Shown here: positions 1 to 12,083 of the stretch, piece by piece
Position numbering within the stretch: position 1 is the first letter of the stretch
Layout: every line of letters starts with the position of its first letter
Source: Botrytis cinerea B05.10
Lineage: Eukaryota; Ascomycota; Leotiomycetes; Helotiales; Sclerotiniaceae
DNA: 64,000 nt
Assembly: GCF_000143535.2 (NCBI RefSeq)
Contig: NC_037312.1
Coordinates: 620,001 to 684,000 of the forward strand
Direction of reading: 5' to 3'
The notes under the pieces: model-generated
What the model saw: the letters and a program-made list of their open reading frames with translations, nothing else
Told to the model about the DNA's origin: nothing
Database searches by the model: none
Position numbers and translations under genes: made by a program

Positions 1-2316
1 AATGGTGAAAGAGCAAGCTTCACCTGTACTATTTATGGCCACCTGGAAGCTACGAGATCGGTTGGTTGGTTTGGTGTGGAATTACGATGGATATTTGGAC
101 GGATCGAGTATGGCTTGTCATTAGCTTGTAGCTTGTAGCTTGTCATCGTGTACTGATTTATCTCCATGGGTTCACCTGCAAGGAACTGAATCTCCAAAAA
201 AAGAATCTTCCACAGTACCTGGGTTCTATTCTCTTTCTATCTTGGAATGTGGAAGCTAGACGGCTATTGATAGAGATTTGCGATAGACATCTACATGGTA
301 GGTAACACAAGGTAGAGAGCTCGCAGAAATGATTGATGGGTTCATTATCAACTGTAGATACTTTCTTGGAATCGTTTTATCAATTGTGAGGATATACAGC
401 ATCTCAGCAGCTTTTCTAGTGGTGATTCGAGAACTGTTGTTATACACAACTACCAACTCATCCTTTCATAACCGAGTTTACCCCACTACATATACACACA
501 TATACGCACATATACGCACATATACACACACTTAGAGCATAATCATAACCATAATTATCTTACATGGCCAAACGAATTAATCCATTCATACATTAATCCA
601 TCATACACATCATACACATAATCAACGCCCCAATACCAAAATGGCATCCCAAAATTATTCTACCCGTCTGTCGTGTACATCGCATCAAACGGGAACTCTT
701 GAGCTTCTTTCTTACCCAGACAGCAGTCTTCTCCGTTCCATTTCCCTCTAATCTTCCACGCTCCTTCCTCCCTTCTGCCTTCCCACTTCCCACTCTCTCT
801 GTGCTGCCACGTATCTTTGCAGGTCGCTCCATCCAACGCCAAAATATGCAAGCACAGGCGTTCCGCAGCTAAAAGATCGTAGCTTGTGCATTAAACCCTC
901 CAACTACATTGCTGCACGACGGGGGAGCGATAATTCCAAGTGTCTAAGTGTGTCGGGGTAGTGCATGGTACTTCCTTTGTACGTTTCCGTTCGAAAAGAG
1001 AAGAAGAGGTGGTTTCCATCATCGTCAAAAACTCTTTCTTGATCTTTCCACGCTTGCGTTTTCTGCATCTCTTCCAACTTTCTAGATCTCGCAAGAATTC
1101 CAATTTCTTAGAATGTTGTTTTAGGAACTTGGATCTGATTTTCTTGTATACGCTCGTTTCAATTGGGAACCGCACTTCCCTCTCTTTTGATCCATCGGTT
1201 CCGTTCGAGTACACAGAAACGTCTTTTTCTCCTTCTTCCTTTTTGCCGTTGTTCTCCCACATAAACACACGAAGCTCCCTTGCAACATTTCTCCTCAACC
1301 CCCCTCCTCTTCCCAATACCATCTGTGCAAAACACATCTGAGAGACGTCCATCGGTCACCGCCTCTCTCTCTCTCGTGTACAAAGATATTTTGTTTCAGG
1401 TGCAATTGCGCCCGTCGAAAAGGGAGTCGAAATGTTTTGTACTTATTCGAATCTCTCTCTTGACGGATTAAAGGGTTCTCGGTGATTCCTTCGTGTGTTG
1501 AGCCTACTACTAGGAAGGTCAAGCACACTTGCAATTGGCTACCGGGCCATCATTGCTTCACATCAGTGAGAGCTTAATTGTATTATATCTGGTCAGTGAA
1601 TGGGTCAATCGTCTGAATTGATCTTACTCCCACGGATCTGGGGGGGTTTTGTTTGGCTGAGCATGTTTTGTTCTGACGAGTTGTAGTATACTTTTGTGTG
1701 TAATGTGGACATCGTCGTTGATTGATTCATTCGACGTTGGGAAATATACTAATTATATTTAAAATTGTGCTCTCGAGAAGTAGAGACGAGAGAAATAATT
1801 CAATTGGATTCTTCCGTCCTTTCGATCCTCAGTCTTTGATTGATTCACTCGGCTGGGCGACTTCATCTTCTTCACACGCTTCTTCAATTCTCCACGATAT
1901 TCCAATTTTATTTTGCGCTTTGTCCACACACGATCAAAGCATTTGGGCGCACTCGAATATTGGAGTCGACTACAACATTGTGAAGGTAGGACTGGGAGGA
2001 CGGCGATTGAGAAGAGAGGATTTGAAGGATCTCGTCGTCGAATTCTTTGCTGGACTGATTCTCTACATACGAGTCCCCCAGAAGATCCCGTCATTGGTGC
2101 TGTTTAATTGCTACTTTATACATACTGCCTTTATTTTTTTCACCACGACGCGCTCTCTGTCATCCCACAACCAATACTATATCGAGCCGACTCACAATCC
2201 AGCAATTGATTCTACCGCGAGCCTTCTTCCTCAAGAGCCTCTGCTTTTGCCTCTTAATCTTTTGTACAAATTTTCACACCAACGTCCAAGCAATCCCACA
2301 ACCACCAATCATCACA
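1..2316. other. Upstream region without a supported gene
   Basis: I see no gene that can be defended here. Open frames on both strands lack coherent protein composition or splice partners. Pyrimidine-rich tracts and short tandem repeats (for example the acatatacgc/acatatacac run near 489-532) are present. The last several hundred bases probably contain the promoter and 5' UTR of the 14-3-3-like gene that starts at 2317. A minus-strand frame around 660-851 is cysteine- and tryptophan-containing but has no start or upstream exon I could support. Confidence 0.5.
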
Positions 2317-3288
2317 ATGGCATCCTCAGAGGTCGACACAAAGTTCCTCGGCCAATTTGCCAAAAATATTCAATTGGATCATCCACTGCTCGCTCAAAAC
2401 TTATTTCAGATTCTGGGAAACCTCACCATGCTCTCAAAAATGGTCGTGAAAGCGCGAAAACTCAGACGCCTCGACACAACCCGTGATACAAAGTCCGTCG
2501 AGCTATACACTCGAATTATTTGGTACGCGAAAGAAGGTTTGAAGATTGTAGAACAATACGTCCTACCTCTCGTGGCAGGTTTTGGAGAGTTAAAAGTCCT
2601 TGTTTATAAGTTGAGGGCTAGTTATTATCATCTCTACGTTCTCTTCCACAATACTCCTGCGATCACTCTGAGAACTCCCAAGATCTCTACACCACCTGGT
2701 CTGACTTCTCCACGTTATAAAGAAAAAGGTAAAGGGATCGGCAATACCCCACCACTTGACCCACATCGTCCATCCAGCATTCAACTAACACATGCTCTCG
2801 AAGGCGGACCCGTCGGCGGACCACCCGGTCTTTCTCTTCCACCAGATATCACGGGAAGTTTTCTCATCCCCGCCCTTGATTATCGCCCCTTCGCAACCCA
2901 ATGCTTCGAAGACGCATCCATCCTTGCTGATCGCCAACTATGGGGTTCTCACCCCCTGCGTCTCTCTGTAAAAGTCGAATACACAGCATTTATATACGAT
3001 TGTTTGGATGAAGCCAATCGGTCGAGAGAACTGGCCCGGAAGACAATCAATGAAGTCTACAATGCGGATGAGGGAATGGACGATGATATGTTTGAGGATG
3101 CGGCAGAATTAGTGAGTATTCTGGGGAAGATGATGAAGAGGGGACTGGGGACAGGCACGAGCGCGGGAACTAGTACGGTGGGTGCGAGTGGAAGTGACGA
3201 GGGTACTTTGAGGGGGAGGGGAGGGGATTTGGAAAGAACGCCGAGATTACATGGGGATACATTACCGCCGATGCATAACCCAATTTGA
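2317..3288 (+). CDS. Divergent 14-3-3-domain protein
   Basis: Single-exon gene of 323 aa. The start at 2317 has a strong fungal context (atcacaATGGc); the open frame continues upstream but without a better ATG. Two stretches resemble 14-3-3 helices. Around residues 85-110 is VLPLVAGFGELKVLVYKL followed by RASYYHLYV, where canonical proteins have the K-x-Y-L-K-M-K-G-D-YYRY helix. Around residues 207-255 there is CFEDASILADRQLWG, then HPLRLSVKVEYTAFIYDCLD, matching the [20 protein letters not shown] helix. Between them lies a proline/glycine-rich insertion (about residues 130-195), and a Gly/Ser/Thr tail follows the fold. Canonical 14-3-3 proteins are about 250 aa and bind phosphoserine motifs as dimers; the basic phosphopeptide pocket (K, R, R, Y) is only partly recognisable here, so ligand binding cannot be assumed. 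It is convergent with the acyl-CoA dehydrogenase gene. Confidence 0.72.
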   Translation: MASSEVDTKFLGQFAKNIQLDHPLLAQNLFQILGNLTMLSKMVVKARKLRRLDTTRDTKSVELYTRIIWYAKEGLKIVEQYVLPLVAGFGELKVLVYKLRASYYHLYVLFHNTPAITLRTPKISTPPGLTSPRYKEKGKGIGNTPPLDPHRPSSIQLTHALEGGPVGGPPGLSLPPDITGSFLIPALDYRPFATQCFEDASILADRQLWGSHPLRLSVKVEYTAFIYDCLDEANRSRELARKTINEVYNADEGMDDDMFEDAAELVSILGKMMKRGLGTGTSAGTSTVGASGSDEGTLRGRGGDLERTPRLHGDTLPPMHNPI

Positions 3289-4227
3289 GACATTTCGGAC
3301 CGATGACGAGAGAGTGGCTCTTTGGACCGTGCTGCCACTACCCATGAGATTTTGCTTTTTCGCTCTTTACACAAAGATCAATCACGTCACGAAAGATACC
3401 CCCGATTCGAAATTTTACCAAGTATGAGATCCAGCTCTCACAGATTCGAAATGAGCCAAACATCCCAACCCAATCCAATCCAATTCAAAGAACAAGAAGA
3501 AACACAAAACACATAACCAGGAGAAAAAAGAATCGACGTCTAGCTTCGTTGTTTGATTAAGCTACTGCAAAGACTCTGCGCGCATATATGTATGATAATG
3601 ACGGTGATGAGTATGATATTTTTGACAACGGGGAAGAAGAATCACATGTACGATTGGTTGTTTATTGGATTGTTTGAATAATTATATACCCACGAATGAC
3701 GCGACGGGCATTGGCATTGGCATGGTCATTTGAGTGAGAGCGTGGGTTTGCTAATGAGATAGATAGATCGTGAAGTTGAGTTGAGGTATGGGGTTGGGAA
3801 TGAAGTTGTTAATATAATGACGATGATGATTTTGAAATAAGCGATGAGCTAGCTGGTGAATATATGTTTGATCTGCGTGAATTGCTATGTGAGAATGGGA
3901 GAGAGAGGAAGGATAGAAGTATGAGTTGAATACCTACCTATCTATCTAGCTTTTTCAGATTTCTGTGTGTGGATATGTAGTATATCATATCATATCATAT
4001 ATCATCCTTGAATCCTTGAATTCTTGATGGAATAATACAGCGTTCGAACTCATACATATAGAATATTTTCTACTTAGGTATCTAAATTACAATGTGAATC
4101 GATTCATTCATTCATTCATTCATTCATTCATTCCCACCAGTCAAATCAAACCAAACCAATCTCCTCCTCCTCCTCCCTGCTCTCTCTCCCCACTCCTCAT
4201 CTATCATTTACCCCTCCCTCAACTAAC
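3289..4227. other. Convergent intergenic region
   Basis: Lies between the 3' ends of the 14-3-3-like gene and the acyl-CoA dehydrogenase. It is AT-rich with simple repeats, including an (ATTC)n run at about 4100-4131. It presumably contains both 3' UTRs; no further gene is seen. Confidence 0.6.
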
Positions 4228-5782
4228 TCATAATTTCGAACCCCCCCTCGGTCTTTCCAAGCCAGTTTCTTCCAGCTCGTTCTTCATCTTCATCTTCGCT
4301 TGGTAATTCTTGACTAGTTGTCGGATGGAAAGATCGAGCATGACATCTTCACTGCCACCAGGGATGCGGGCGCCGGGGATTTCGCGGAAGATTCCTGGGA
4401 GGATGGTGGTGTTAGTTTTGGGAGGAGGGGGGGGAGGGGGATGAAAAGCAAAATGGATAGGAAGTAATCAAGAAAAACAGAACAAGAAAAAAAAAAACAG
4501 GAATAACAAACGTTCAACCACCTCCCCCATCCCACTCTTCGTATATCCATTCCCGCCAAAAAGCAACACCGCCGTCGACGCACAACTCTCCAACACCATG
4601 CCCGCCTTTGCCTTCGCCAACGCCGTCAAGCCCCCCAACTCACGATTCGCATCCTCCTCTCCCAACCGCGTCATCATCCACGTAAACCCTTCGATCCACG
4701 CCCAGTGGCTCTCGAGCTCGGCTCCGCAGCGCGCCAATCGATTTCGCACGACCGGCTGATCCATGACCGGTTTTCCAAACGCCTTGCGCTTCATCACGTA
4801 TTCGAATGCTTGACTGAGCGCCGTGCGCGCGATCCGGTTTACGGAGATGGAGATGCTCAGGCGCTCGTGGTTGAAATTCTGCATGATGTATTTCATACCC
4901 GACCCTTCGGTTCCGATGAGATTCTCGCGCGGCACCCTCACATTATCTAACTCGATAAATGTCGTTCCCGCAGCCGTCTGTCCGCCTACTTTTATCCTGC
5001 GCATCGTCACCCCCGGATGCTGTAGTAACGGCACAATCAAAAGCGACAGACCTGCTGGGCCCGCCCCGCCCGTGCGAACAGCCATGGTAGCATAATCAGA
5101 CCAGAGACCGTTCGTGATCCATTTCTTGGAGCCGTCAACAATCCATTCCGATCCATCATCGCTCTTGCGCGCTGTCGTTTCGATGGCGCTGACGTCGCTT
5201 CCGGCGCCGGGCTCGGTAATCGCAATGCAGATTCTTTTTTTGCCGGTGAGCAGATCGGGTAGGAAACGGGCTTGTAGGGCTTGGGATCCGAATTTTAGGA
5301 TTGGGGGGACTCCGAAGGCGAAACCGGTGGTTATGGCGCCGGAGGGGCCGAGGGATCCAGATCGATGCATTTCATCTGTGAAGATCAGGGTGTGCATGTA
5401 GTCGAATTCTTCGACGGGGAGATCGCCGGGGAGGTGAGTGATCCCGAGTTCCTTGAGCCATTTTACAGGGAGGGGAGAGGGAAGATTGGGGATTAGAAAG
5501 TTGGCGCTGACGAACTTTTGGTAGAGATCAACTGGACGTGTTAGTACTAGTTTTGTTGGGTGGAGATTTATGTTGGAGATGTATGATTGGGGATTAGATT
5601 GAGAAGAAGTATGTACCTGGTACATCACCCTCTTTTTCCCAATCTCCCGCATCACCCAGCAATTCATCCACGAGCGCTCGACACGTTTTTTGCCATTTCC
5701 GATGCGACGCATTGTAATATGGAGAGGGGAGACCCATGAGCCAAGGAGGCTCAGAGAAGGGAATTGGGACTGAGGAAGACAT
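4228..5782 (-). CDS. Peroxisomal acyl-CoA dehydrogenase family protein (PTS1: SKL)
   Basis: FAD-dependent acyl-CoA dehydrogenase of 450 aa, predicted to introduce the alpha-beta double bond in an acyl-CoA. Three exons: 5782-5617, 5531-4512 and 4394-4228; introns have GTACAT..CAG and GTTTGT..CAG ends and the frame closes exactly. Family signatures visible are ITEPGAGSDVS (FAD/substrate loop), KKWITNG, a helix ending KRKAFGKPV, and LFGGNGYTKSG. The protein ends in GGSKL, a textbook type-1 peroxisomal targeting signal, so it should act in peroxisomes rather than mitochondria, which fungi use for part of their beta-oxidation. The usual catalytic glutamate of the YEGT motif is replaced (RIPGGSED), and the alternative position used by long-chain and isovaleryl enzymes (NHERLSISIS) also lacks Glu. 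An upstream in-frame ATG at 5827 would add 15 residues; I prefer 5782. Substrate unknown. Confidence 0.9.
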
Positions 5783-6345
5783 TTTCTGGGGAACAGATCT
5801 CAATACTGCGTGATGTGGAAATCCCAAATGCTGCCGCTGCGAAATTACATGAATATGGGGAGGCTATATCGAATAATTGGAAAGGGCATGAAAGTGTTAA
5901 GGAGTATGGGGAATTAGCGTAATGCGGGGTGGAGGCGGGTGTATTACCGCATGAGCCGAGGCTTTCAAGGGTAAGTCAAGGAAGGATTGATTGATGTAAT
6001 CGTTGGTCTACGAGTAGACTCACGTGAAATGGTTCAGGAACAAAGATTCTCTGTTGTGATATTAAATGTTGAAATTCTTGTCAAGAGCAAAACGTCTACA
6101 AAGATAATAGAAGCCACTTTTGGCAGAAGCGGATGCTCTTGAATAAAAGTAAAAGGCTAAGGATGATTCAGTCATCTAGCTTCCTGTCAAGGTAGCGGTC
6201 GCGAAAGGACGGCCAAACGATGTTTCAGTGACGGGAGGCTCATAGCACAAACACAAATGAAACAATGCATGAGAATTTGATTGCAGAAGTTTTCACAATC
6301 AATTCATTTGTATTTATTTACATACATGAAGACCTTGGGGCCACT
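5783..6345. other. Intergenic region
   Basis: Holds the promoter and 5' UTR of the acyl-CoA dehydrogenase (minus strand) and the 3' UTR of the F-box gene. Nothing else is recognised. Confidence 0.55.
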
Positions 6346-7925
6346 CTAGTAGTGAAGAGTCTTTCGTATTTGTTCAAAAGTGATGGAGACTCTATAAGCT
6401 AAACTTCCATCTATCTCTACTGATGCCATGATCAAATTGGCTTTATATTTCGAGAAAGACGGATACCCCTTTTGTAGCTCTCTGGCGCTCTATCAGTTAC
6501 TTAATTCTATGTGCAAGGACTAAAATGTAATGCTAATTCAATCCCTCCTACCTTACATTCCTCGATCAAATCATCCATCCTCGAACATTTCTGTTCAGGA
6601 TAACAATCTCTCCAACTCAAGCTGATGTACTTGAGATCTGGAGCATATATTTCCTTCTCTCTGACCAATGCCATGACTGCTGCAGATGCTTTGTGATTAT
6701 AAAGGTAGCAGTCTTTCAATGTGAGCTTTTGGAGACTCCGAGGGATGCGTTGTAAAAAGGCTCCTATGTGATCAGTTTTAGTATTTTTTGAAGGTATTCC
6801 TCCAATCCGATCATAAAGAATAAGCCCAGCGCTCACGACTATCTCCTTTAACTTTGTAAAGTTTGCAAATGAACAGGGTCGACTGACGAACACAATGTCA
6901 AGCAAATAGTAGTTTATGTATTCTTTTGACACTCTAGCTTCAATGAATTCGAGTGTCTCCTTACTGGCCATCAAGCCTTCAATCATCTCAATGGGATGAA
7001 ACAGAACCTTGATGCTGTGGTGCCCAAACGAAAACCTGCGAAGTGATGAACAGGCGCTCAGGAGTTTTCTAAAATTTTCAGCGTGCAACACACTACGTTC
7101 AAATCGCAGGTCCTCGACTCGGGAAGTAAATGTTTCGGGAATGCTGAAAGAGGTTGCCGGGAAAAAGTCATTGGCATCTTGAACGACAAACTTTCTAATT
7201 GATGACAATTCAAGACGATGTACGATCTTTGAAAGCGGTACATCTTCGTGCGAAATGTTCTTTATTGACATGGAGGTTACATTGGACATAGAGTATGGCG
7301 AGATTTCATGTTCAGATGCTCTCTGCTTTATCTGAAGTGCTACTGCGCGTGCAAACAGAGGGGCGAAGAACTTTGCAGTAGGGTCAATGCTACCTGCATT
7401 TCCACCACGATTAAATGTTCCCTCGGACATATGAATCTCCTTCAGATTGGGGAGAAGACAGGCAATGAATGCGAAGACACCGTCACTGCCCGGTGCCCTG
7501 CTATACCTCAACCCCATGATAGCTGTGTGCCAGAGTTTAGCTTGCTTTTTGCTAGCGCTGGCCTCATTGACCTTGGTTAAAACGAGATCCCATAAGTCGG
7601 GAGCGGGATTGGTATCACCTAGATTGCGATGGAATGTTCTCCGGATCTTTTCGAGATCTGCACGTAGTAACCATACACATTTGAAGGTCTTTGTAAATCT
7701 CGCAAGATCAGGGCGATTGACTATAGTGCGAAGGAAGAAGTAGGGGCAAGGACCTTCTGGAGAATTGACTTCACTCTTTTCATCGAAGGTAACTGCAGAA
7801 TACAAATGAGGCGTAGCAAGTTTATTCAGCAGATGGCAAGTCTTGCAGAGCTCGCGTGCATCGCTAAAGTCAGATAATTCGATGATCGCATTGAGAAGTT
7901 CGTTGGCAAGAGCGAGAAGTGGCAT
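6346..7925 (-). CDS. F-box domain protein
   Basis: The first exon (7925-6552) begins with MPLLALANELLNAIIELSDF and continues LCKTCHLLNKLATPHLYS, the leucine-rich two-helix F-box that docks onto SKP1 in SCF ubiquitin ligases. The remainder looks like degenerate leucine-rich repeats (recurring SLRRFSFG, LKEIVVSAG, LQKLTLKDCYL, LKYISLSW), the usual substrate-recognition part in fungal F-box proteins. Reading straight on ends at 6507 after 472 codons, but a 62-nt intron (6551-6490, AAG|GTAGGA..GATAG) leads in frame to a second exon (6489-6346) of natural composition (ARELQKGYPSFSKYKANL), giving 505 aa. I prefer the spliced form. The target is unknown. The SKP1 gene itself lies about 5 kb away, but this is probably coincidence. 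Confidence 0.75.
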
Positions 7926-8481
7926 CCTGAAACGTTGCTTGATTATTCGAAGTTATCTTGAAGATTTCAAGGTAGAATTTGCCAAAATGATCTCAAAATT
8001 TGTTGCAAAAGGATTGGAATATTAATATCGTGGGATGTAGAAAGTATTAATAAATGGATAAAAAAAAAGGAAGCATGGTACGGGCCCAGTTTCCAATTCA
8101 CTCGGCGAGCATCCAAAGAAATAATCACTACCATAACCGTACAATGGTCGTTTTGGAAGTAAATGAACAGAAATGAAGACGAATTCACCAAATTTGCGAG
8201 ATTTGCAAGGTTCGATACGGCTCTTTCCATAGATGGCTCACCGATCATTGTTTCATGCTATCCAAATTGTGTATTTCGACACTTGATCTACATTGAATGA
8301 TTCAGTTCAGTCAAGTTTTGTAGCTGCTGAGGAGGATTCGTAATGGATAGAGTACTTACCGAGACTGTGAATCCTGAAATATTGATAAGCCCTGATAAAA
8401 GTGAGCTGCCTCGCAAAATATCAAAAGAGTCTCATTTTGAGATCAAAAACAAAAGAACATTCATTTATAGGCTCTCCACAA
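7926..8481. other. Intergenic region
   Basis: AT-rich spacer between the F-box gene start and the SMP3 stop, both on the minus strand. It must hold the F-box promoter and the SMP3 3' UTR. No gene seen. Confidence 0.55.
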
Positions 8482-10304
8482 CTAACTACTTTCTCTATTC
8501 TCCGAGATAACTCCCGGTTCATTCATATCCTTCGTTCCTCCTGGGCAATTCATCGTAACTCTCCATGCCGCAATTCCTCTCCTCTCAACCACCCTCGTGA
8601 TCGTACTCCAGAACCCATCATCCCCAAAATCCATATCATCCAGATTGAGATGCTGTTTATATGTGAAAATCTCCTCGAAGTACAGATCTGTTTGATTTGC
8701 CGTATATTTATCTAGGAAAGTAGCGGATGTGGGTGCGATAAGATAGGTAGCTTCTGTAAGCTCTTCTCCGGATTTTGGAAGACAAGTTGCTAGTTTGCTA
8801 ATCTCTTCTATCATGAGCTCTCCTCTGATGCCCATGAGATCATGAGTATCGAGCACTTCGTTTTTGCCGTTCAGTAGCCAAATTGGCGGGCTATAAGTTT
8901 TCCACCAAAAAGCATGAGTGGCGTCTAGTTGTTTGCTCAAGAACACTTGAGTTGGGACAACTCCTCCCTGATGGTATACACCCATCAAAAGACCCAATAA
9001 AACATTAAAGGAAATCCATAAACCAACCCAGATACGCAAAGAAATTCCTGATTTAGGTAATCTTACAGACGATAATATTAAAGGAATGGCTGGAAGCAAA
9101 AATCGTGCCTCTTGGTGTTTGAAAAATGAAAGAACAACAACACCCGAGATAGCAGAGCAAAGTCGAAGAGGAGCCACAGGTCGCAAGAAGAGAAGTATTG
9201 TGGCAGGTCCCAATAGTTGTGGGAGATTTATTAGACTATGTTGATACCATGGATGTAGGCCGTGAAGCGCAAGATTTTCCGGTGCAAGATTATAGTTTAA
9301 ATTATTAAATGGAGTAATTGTTGGATGGGAGAAAAGATAGGACCAAGTGACTGGAACTTTGGCGTAGAAGTTCGTATCCAAAGAGATTGCGATAAATGTA
9401 GCAAGGAGACCAAAGAGGATCATCGCAACGAGCGAAAATGGCCTATTCAAAAATCAGCTAGAGTAACATAGGCGGGTTGAAATATCTTACTTTCTCTTGA
9501 AGTGTGGCAATAAACGGAGACCTGGAATGAACAAGAAGGCGGGAAAGGTGATGCGATTAAATATCCCGAAAACCACAACGAAGGCAAGAATTCCGCATAA
9601 TGATACGGAAGTATGCTTCTACGACAATTAGCATCATATTCCAGATTGTGACATATGCTCCGCGTCTTCCTACCTTAACTGCCGTGATTTTTTGTATCAA
9701 AATCAGGCTCCATGCGACTGCCAACGTTTCTATCGAGTTCGAGAATGTGTGTGTTTGGTATGTCCAGGTAACGTATGAAGATGCCACAAGCAAGACTGCA
9801 ATTTTGTAGTGTCTTTTGGATTCAGCCAATTCCCAAATAGCCCAATCTCCAAGCACAAAACTCAAAGTCAACATCAACAGTCGCAAGGCGAAGAACACCG
9901 CGATCGGAGGGATTTCCCCATCATTTCCATTTCCTATCCAGAGCCATCGCAGAAGGAGCATTGGCAGACCATAGATCGGCCATAGCGGGAAGACACTTCG
10001 AATCGGATTTTCGGATGTAAATTCCCAGGTTAGCTTGACGGGATAGCTGAAGATTTGACCTGCCGATTGTTAGCAGAGATGCTGTGCAGATTGGATTTCA
10101 TGCAAGGAGCCCCCCTTTACAGATGTGCCGATCGAACACATCTGCCGGAGCTAAGGGGAAGCTACACCACGGAATATTGTAAAACTCACCAGCTATAACC
10201 TCTGGACCTTGAAAGTTCTCATCGGGGTGTAGATAACTTGGAGAAAGGGCAAACCAAACTCGCAACAGAAGGAGAAATAAGTACGCACGCCCGAAGAAAG
10301 GCAT
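8482..10304 (-). CDS. SMP3: GPI mannosyltransferase 4 (SMP3, PIG-Z family, GT22)
   Basis: ER membrane enzyme that adds the fourth mannose to the glycosylphosphatidylinositol precursor from dolichol-phosphate-mannose; the step is essential in yeast. Four exons: 10304-10190, 10059-9674, 9618-9491 and 9442-8482 (529 aa), joined at introns of 130, 55 and 48 nt; the first has a clear GCTAAC branch site. The N-terminus after the first membrane helix reads [18 protein letters not shown], containing the HPDE motif that is diagnostic for this GT22 member (residues 26-29), and NRITFPAFL in exon 3 is the second family signature. Multiple hydrophobic segments fit a polytopic protein. Neighbours are unrelated, and single-copy housekeeping status is expected. 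Assignment rests on motifs, not on a database search. Confidence 0.93.
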
Positions 10305-12083
10305 TTTTGCTCTTTACCTATGGCATACGTTTGAAGAATGGGAATGTGAAGAAAAATAGGATTAAATTAAAGAAGTATGCGCAAACGCGATAGAAGGATA
10401 ATAACAGAGAAAGAGGTCATTGGAAATGGGAAGAGAAAAGCAAAGGACCCCCCAAACTCTGTTAAGTATGAGAAATATGGGTGGTTTGATACTTTTTTTT
10501 TTCAAACGGAAACGGTTGGAAAGTCAGGCTCGCGTTACCTTTGCCTTTCTATTTTTTTCCACTTTCAAGGATGGCATTGGGGTATGACGGAGATCAGCAA
10601 TCTCGGAATGGCAGGAAATTTGGAATGGGCTGACCAATCGTATTCATTACCGAAGATGTTGCTCCTTTCATTCCGAATGCAATCTGGAGTGATGGTGCAA
10701 GATACTTTGTCAGACTGCTTTTTTTTCCAGCTTGGATATTATTTATATCCTCAACAATTAGGAAAAGGGGCAACGACGAGATGCGGAGATGGCGAGGCGA
10801 GGCGAGGTGAGGTGAGGTGAGGTGAGGTGAGGTGGTGAAATGGCGAAATGGTCAAACGATGAGACGAGGTTTAAAATGACGATGTTACACGAAGACCGGT
10901 CTCACACTAGGTAGGTTCTATATGTGTAACAGGTACCTGGGCACGTGCTAGGCAGACACTTAGTCAGGGAGCCGCTCCTATGAATCTACGATGATATATT
11001 ACTAAGTACAATATATTGACTAGCATCAAGCTTTTCCGCTTCGGCTTTTGATTGACCTTCACTCGGCTCGTACTGTGCATCAAAATGTGTGCAGCCAATT
11101 TGGAATCTTGACCGGCAGGGAGGGCAGGGAGGGCAGGGCAAGGGGCAGGGGCAGTGGCAGTGGCATAAACCCGCCTCCACCTGCACCGGTTTATGATTTG
11201 GATACGATTTGCACTGTACGGAGTATACCTACTTACAAGAACCCATAGCAAGGCCACTCTATTCTCTATTCTCGACGCAGGACTCCAGCTTTGACTCTGC
11301 CTCTGCCTCGTCCGTCGCCCAATCATATCGCGAGAGTTCAGTGCACATTTAGATCCAAGCTCCACCGACTCCGACTCGAACAGCACAGAGCACAACATAA
11401 CACCCCAAGGCTCTCACCAGGTAGCGCTTACTTTGGCCGATGATGGCAAAGGCGCTAATCCCTCGTAGACGCTGCTTGCTCCGGACGGCCATGGCGAAAT
11501 GCAAACTGTACAATTCAAAAGAGGCAAGGGCTGGCTGCCAGTGCGTGCTTGTTAGGTAGCTGTCCGTAGTGCGTCGTAGACAACTCTGTCATTCCTCCAA
11601 ACTATTCCTTTTTCAATGGTCCTGCAACACGACCATCAGTGACTCAAATATTGCGATCTAGGCAGCCGATCGTCTATTCACCGTATAGAAGGCTGCTGCA
11701 GTTCCTTCCGTGCCTTTCCCTACCATTCGATCTATACCAGTCAAACGTGTCAATTCTTCACATGCAGCAATTGCTATTCACTTTCAAGACGCTAATACTG
11801 TCTGGCGGCGAGTAGTGACTTTGTTTGACTTTGGGAGACCAACTATAAAAAGGACACTAGGACGTGCTAAAATACCTAAAATCATACTGCACTTGTGAAC
11901 TGGGATTTTTCAGGCTAAGCGACTACAAGGCCTGACATAAAGGTTCCTTCAATCCCCATTCAAATCCTCCTTCTCATTAACAACATACATCCAACATACA
12001 ACTCGACACAACACAACACAACACAACTCTGCAACCTCACCACCGCCAGTTTCTTTAATCGGACAACATTAAAATCTTGCAAA
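10305..12083. promoter_or_regulatory. Divergent spacer with SKP1 promoter/5' leader
   Basis: Between SMP3 (minus) and SKP1 (plus). It contains GAGGC/GAGGT tandem repeats (10791-10833), a GGGCAG-rich stretch (11115-11165) and, just upstream of SKP1, CACAA/ACAAC repeats (12005-12027) typical of a fungal 5' leader. No extra gene is supported. Confidence 0.5.

Noticed and set aside
593..851. Minus-strand frames with Trp/Cys-rich end (about 60-80 codons)
   Set aside because: Composition near the end looks somewhat protein-like, but there is no signal peptide, upstream exon or recognised domain.
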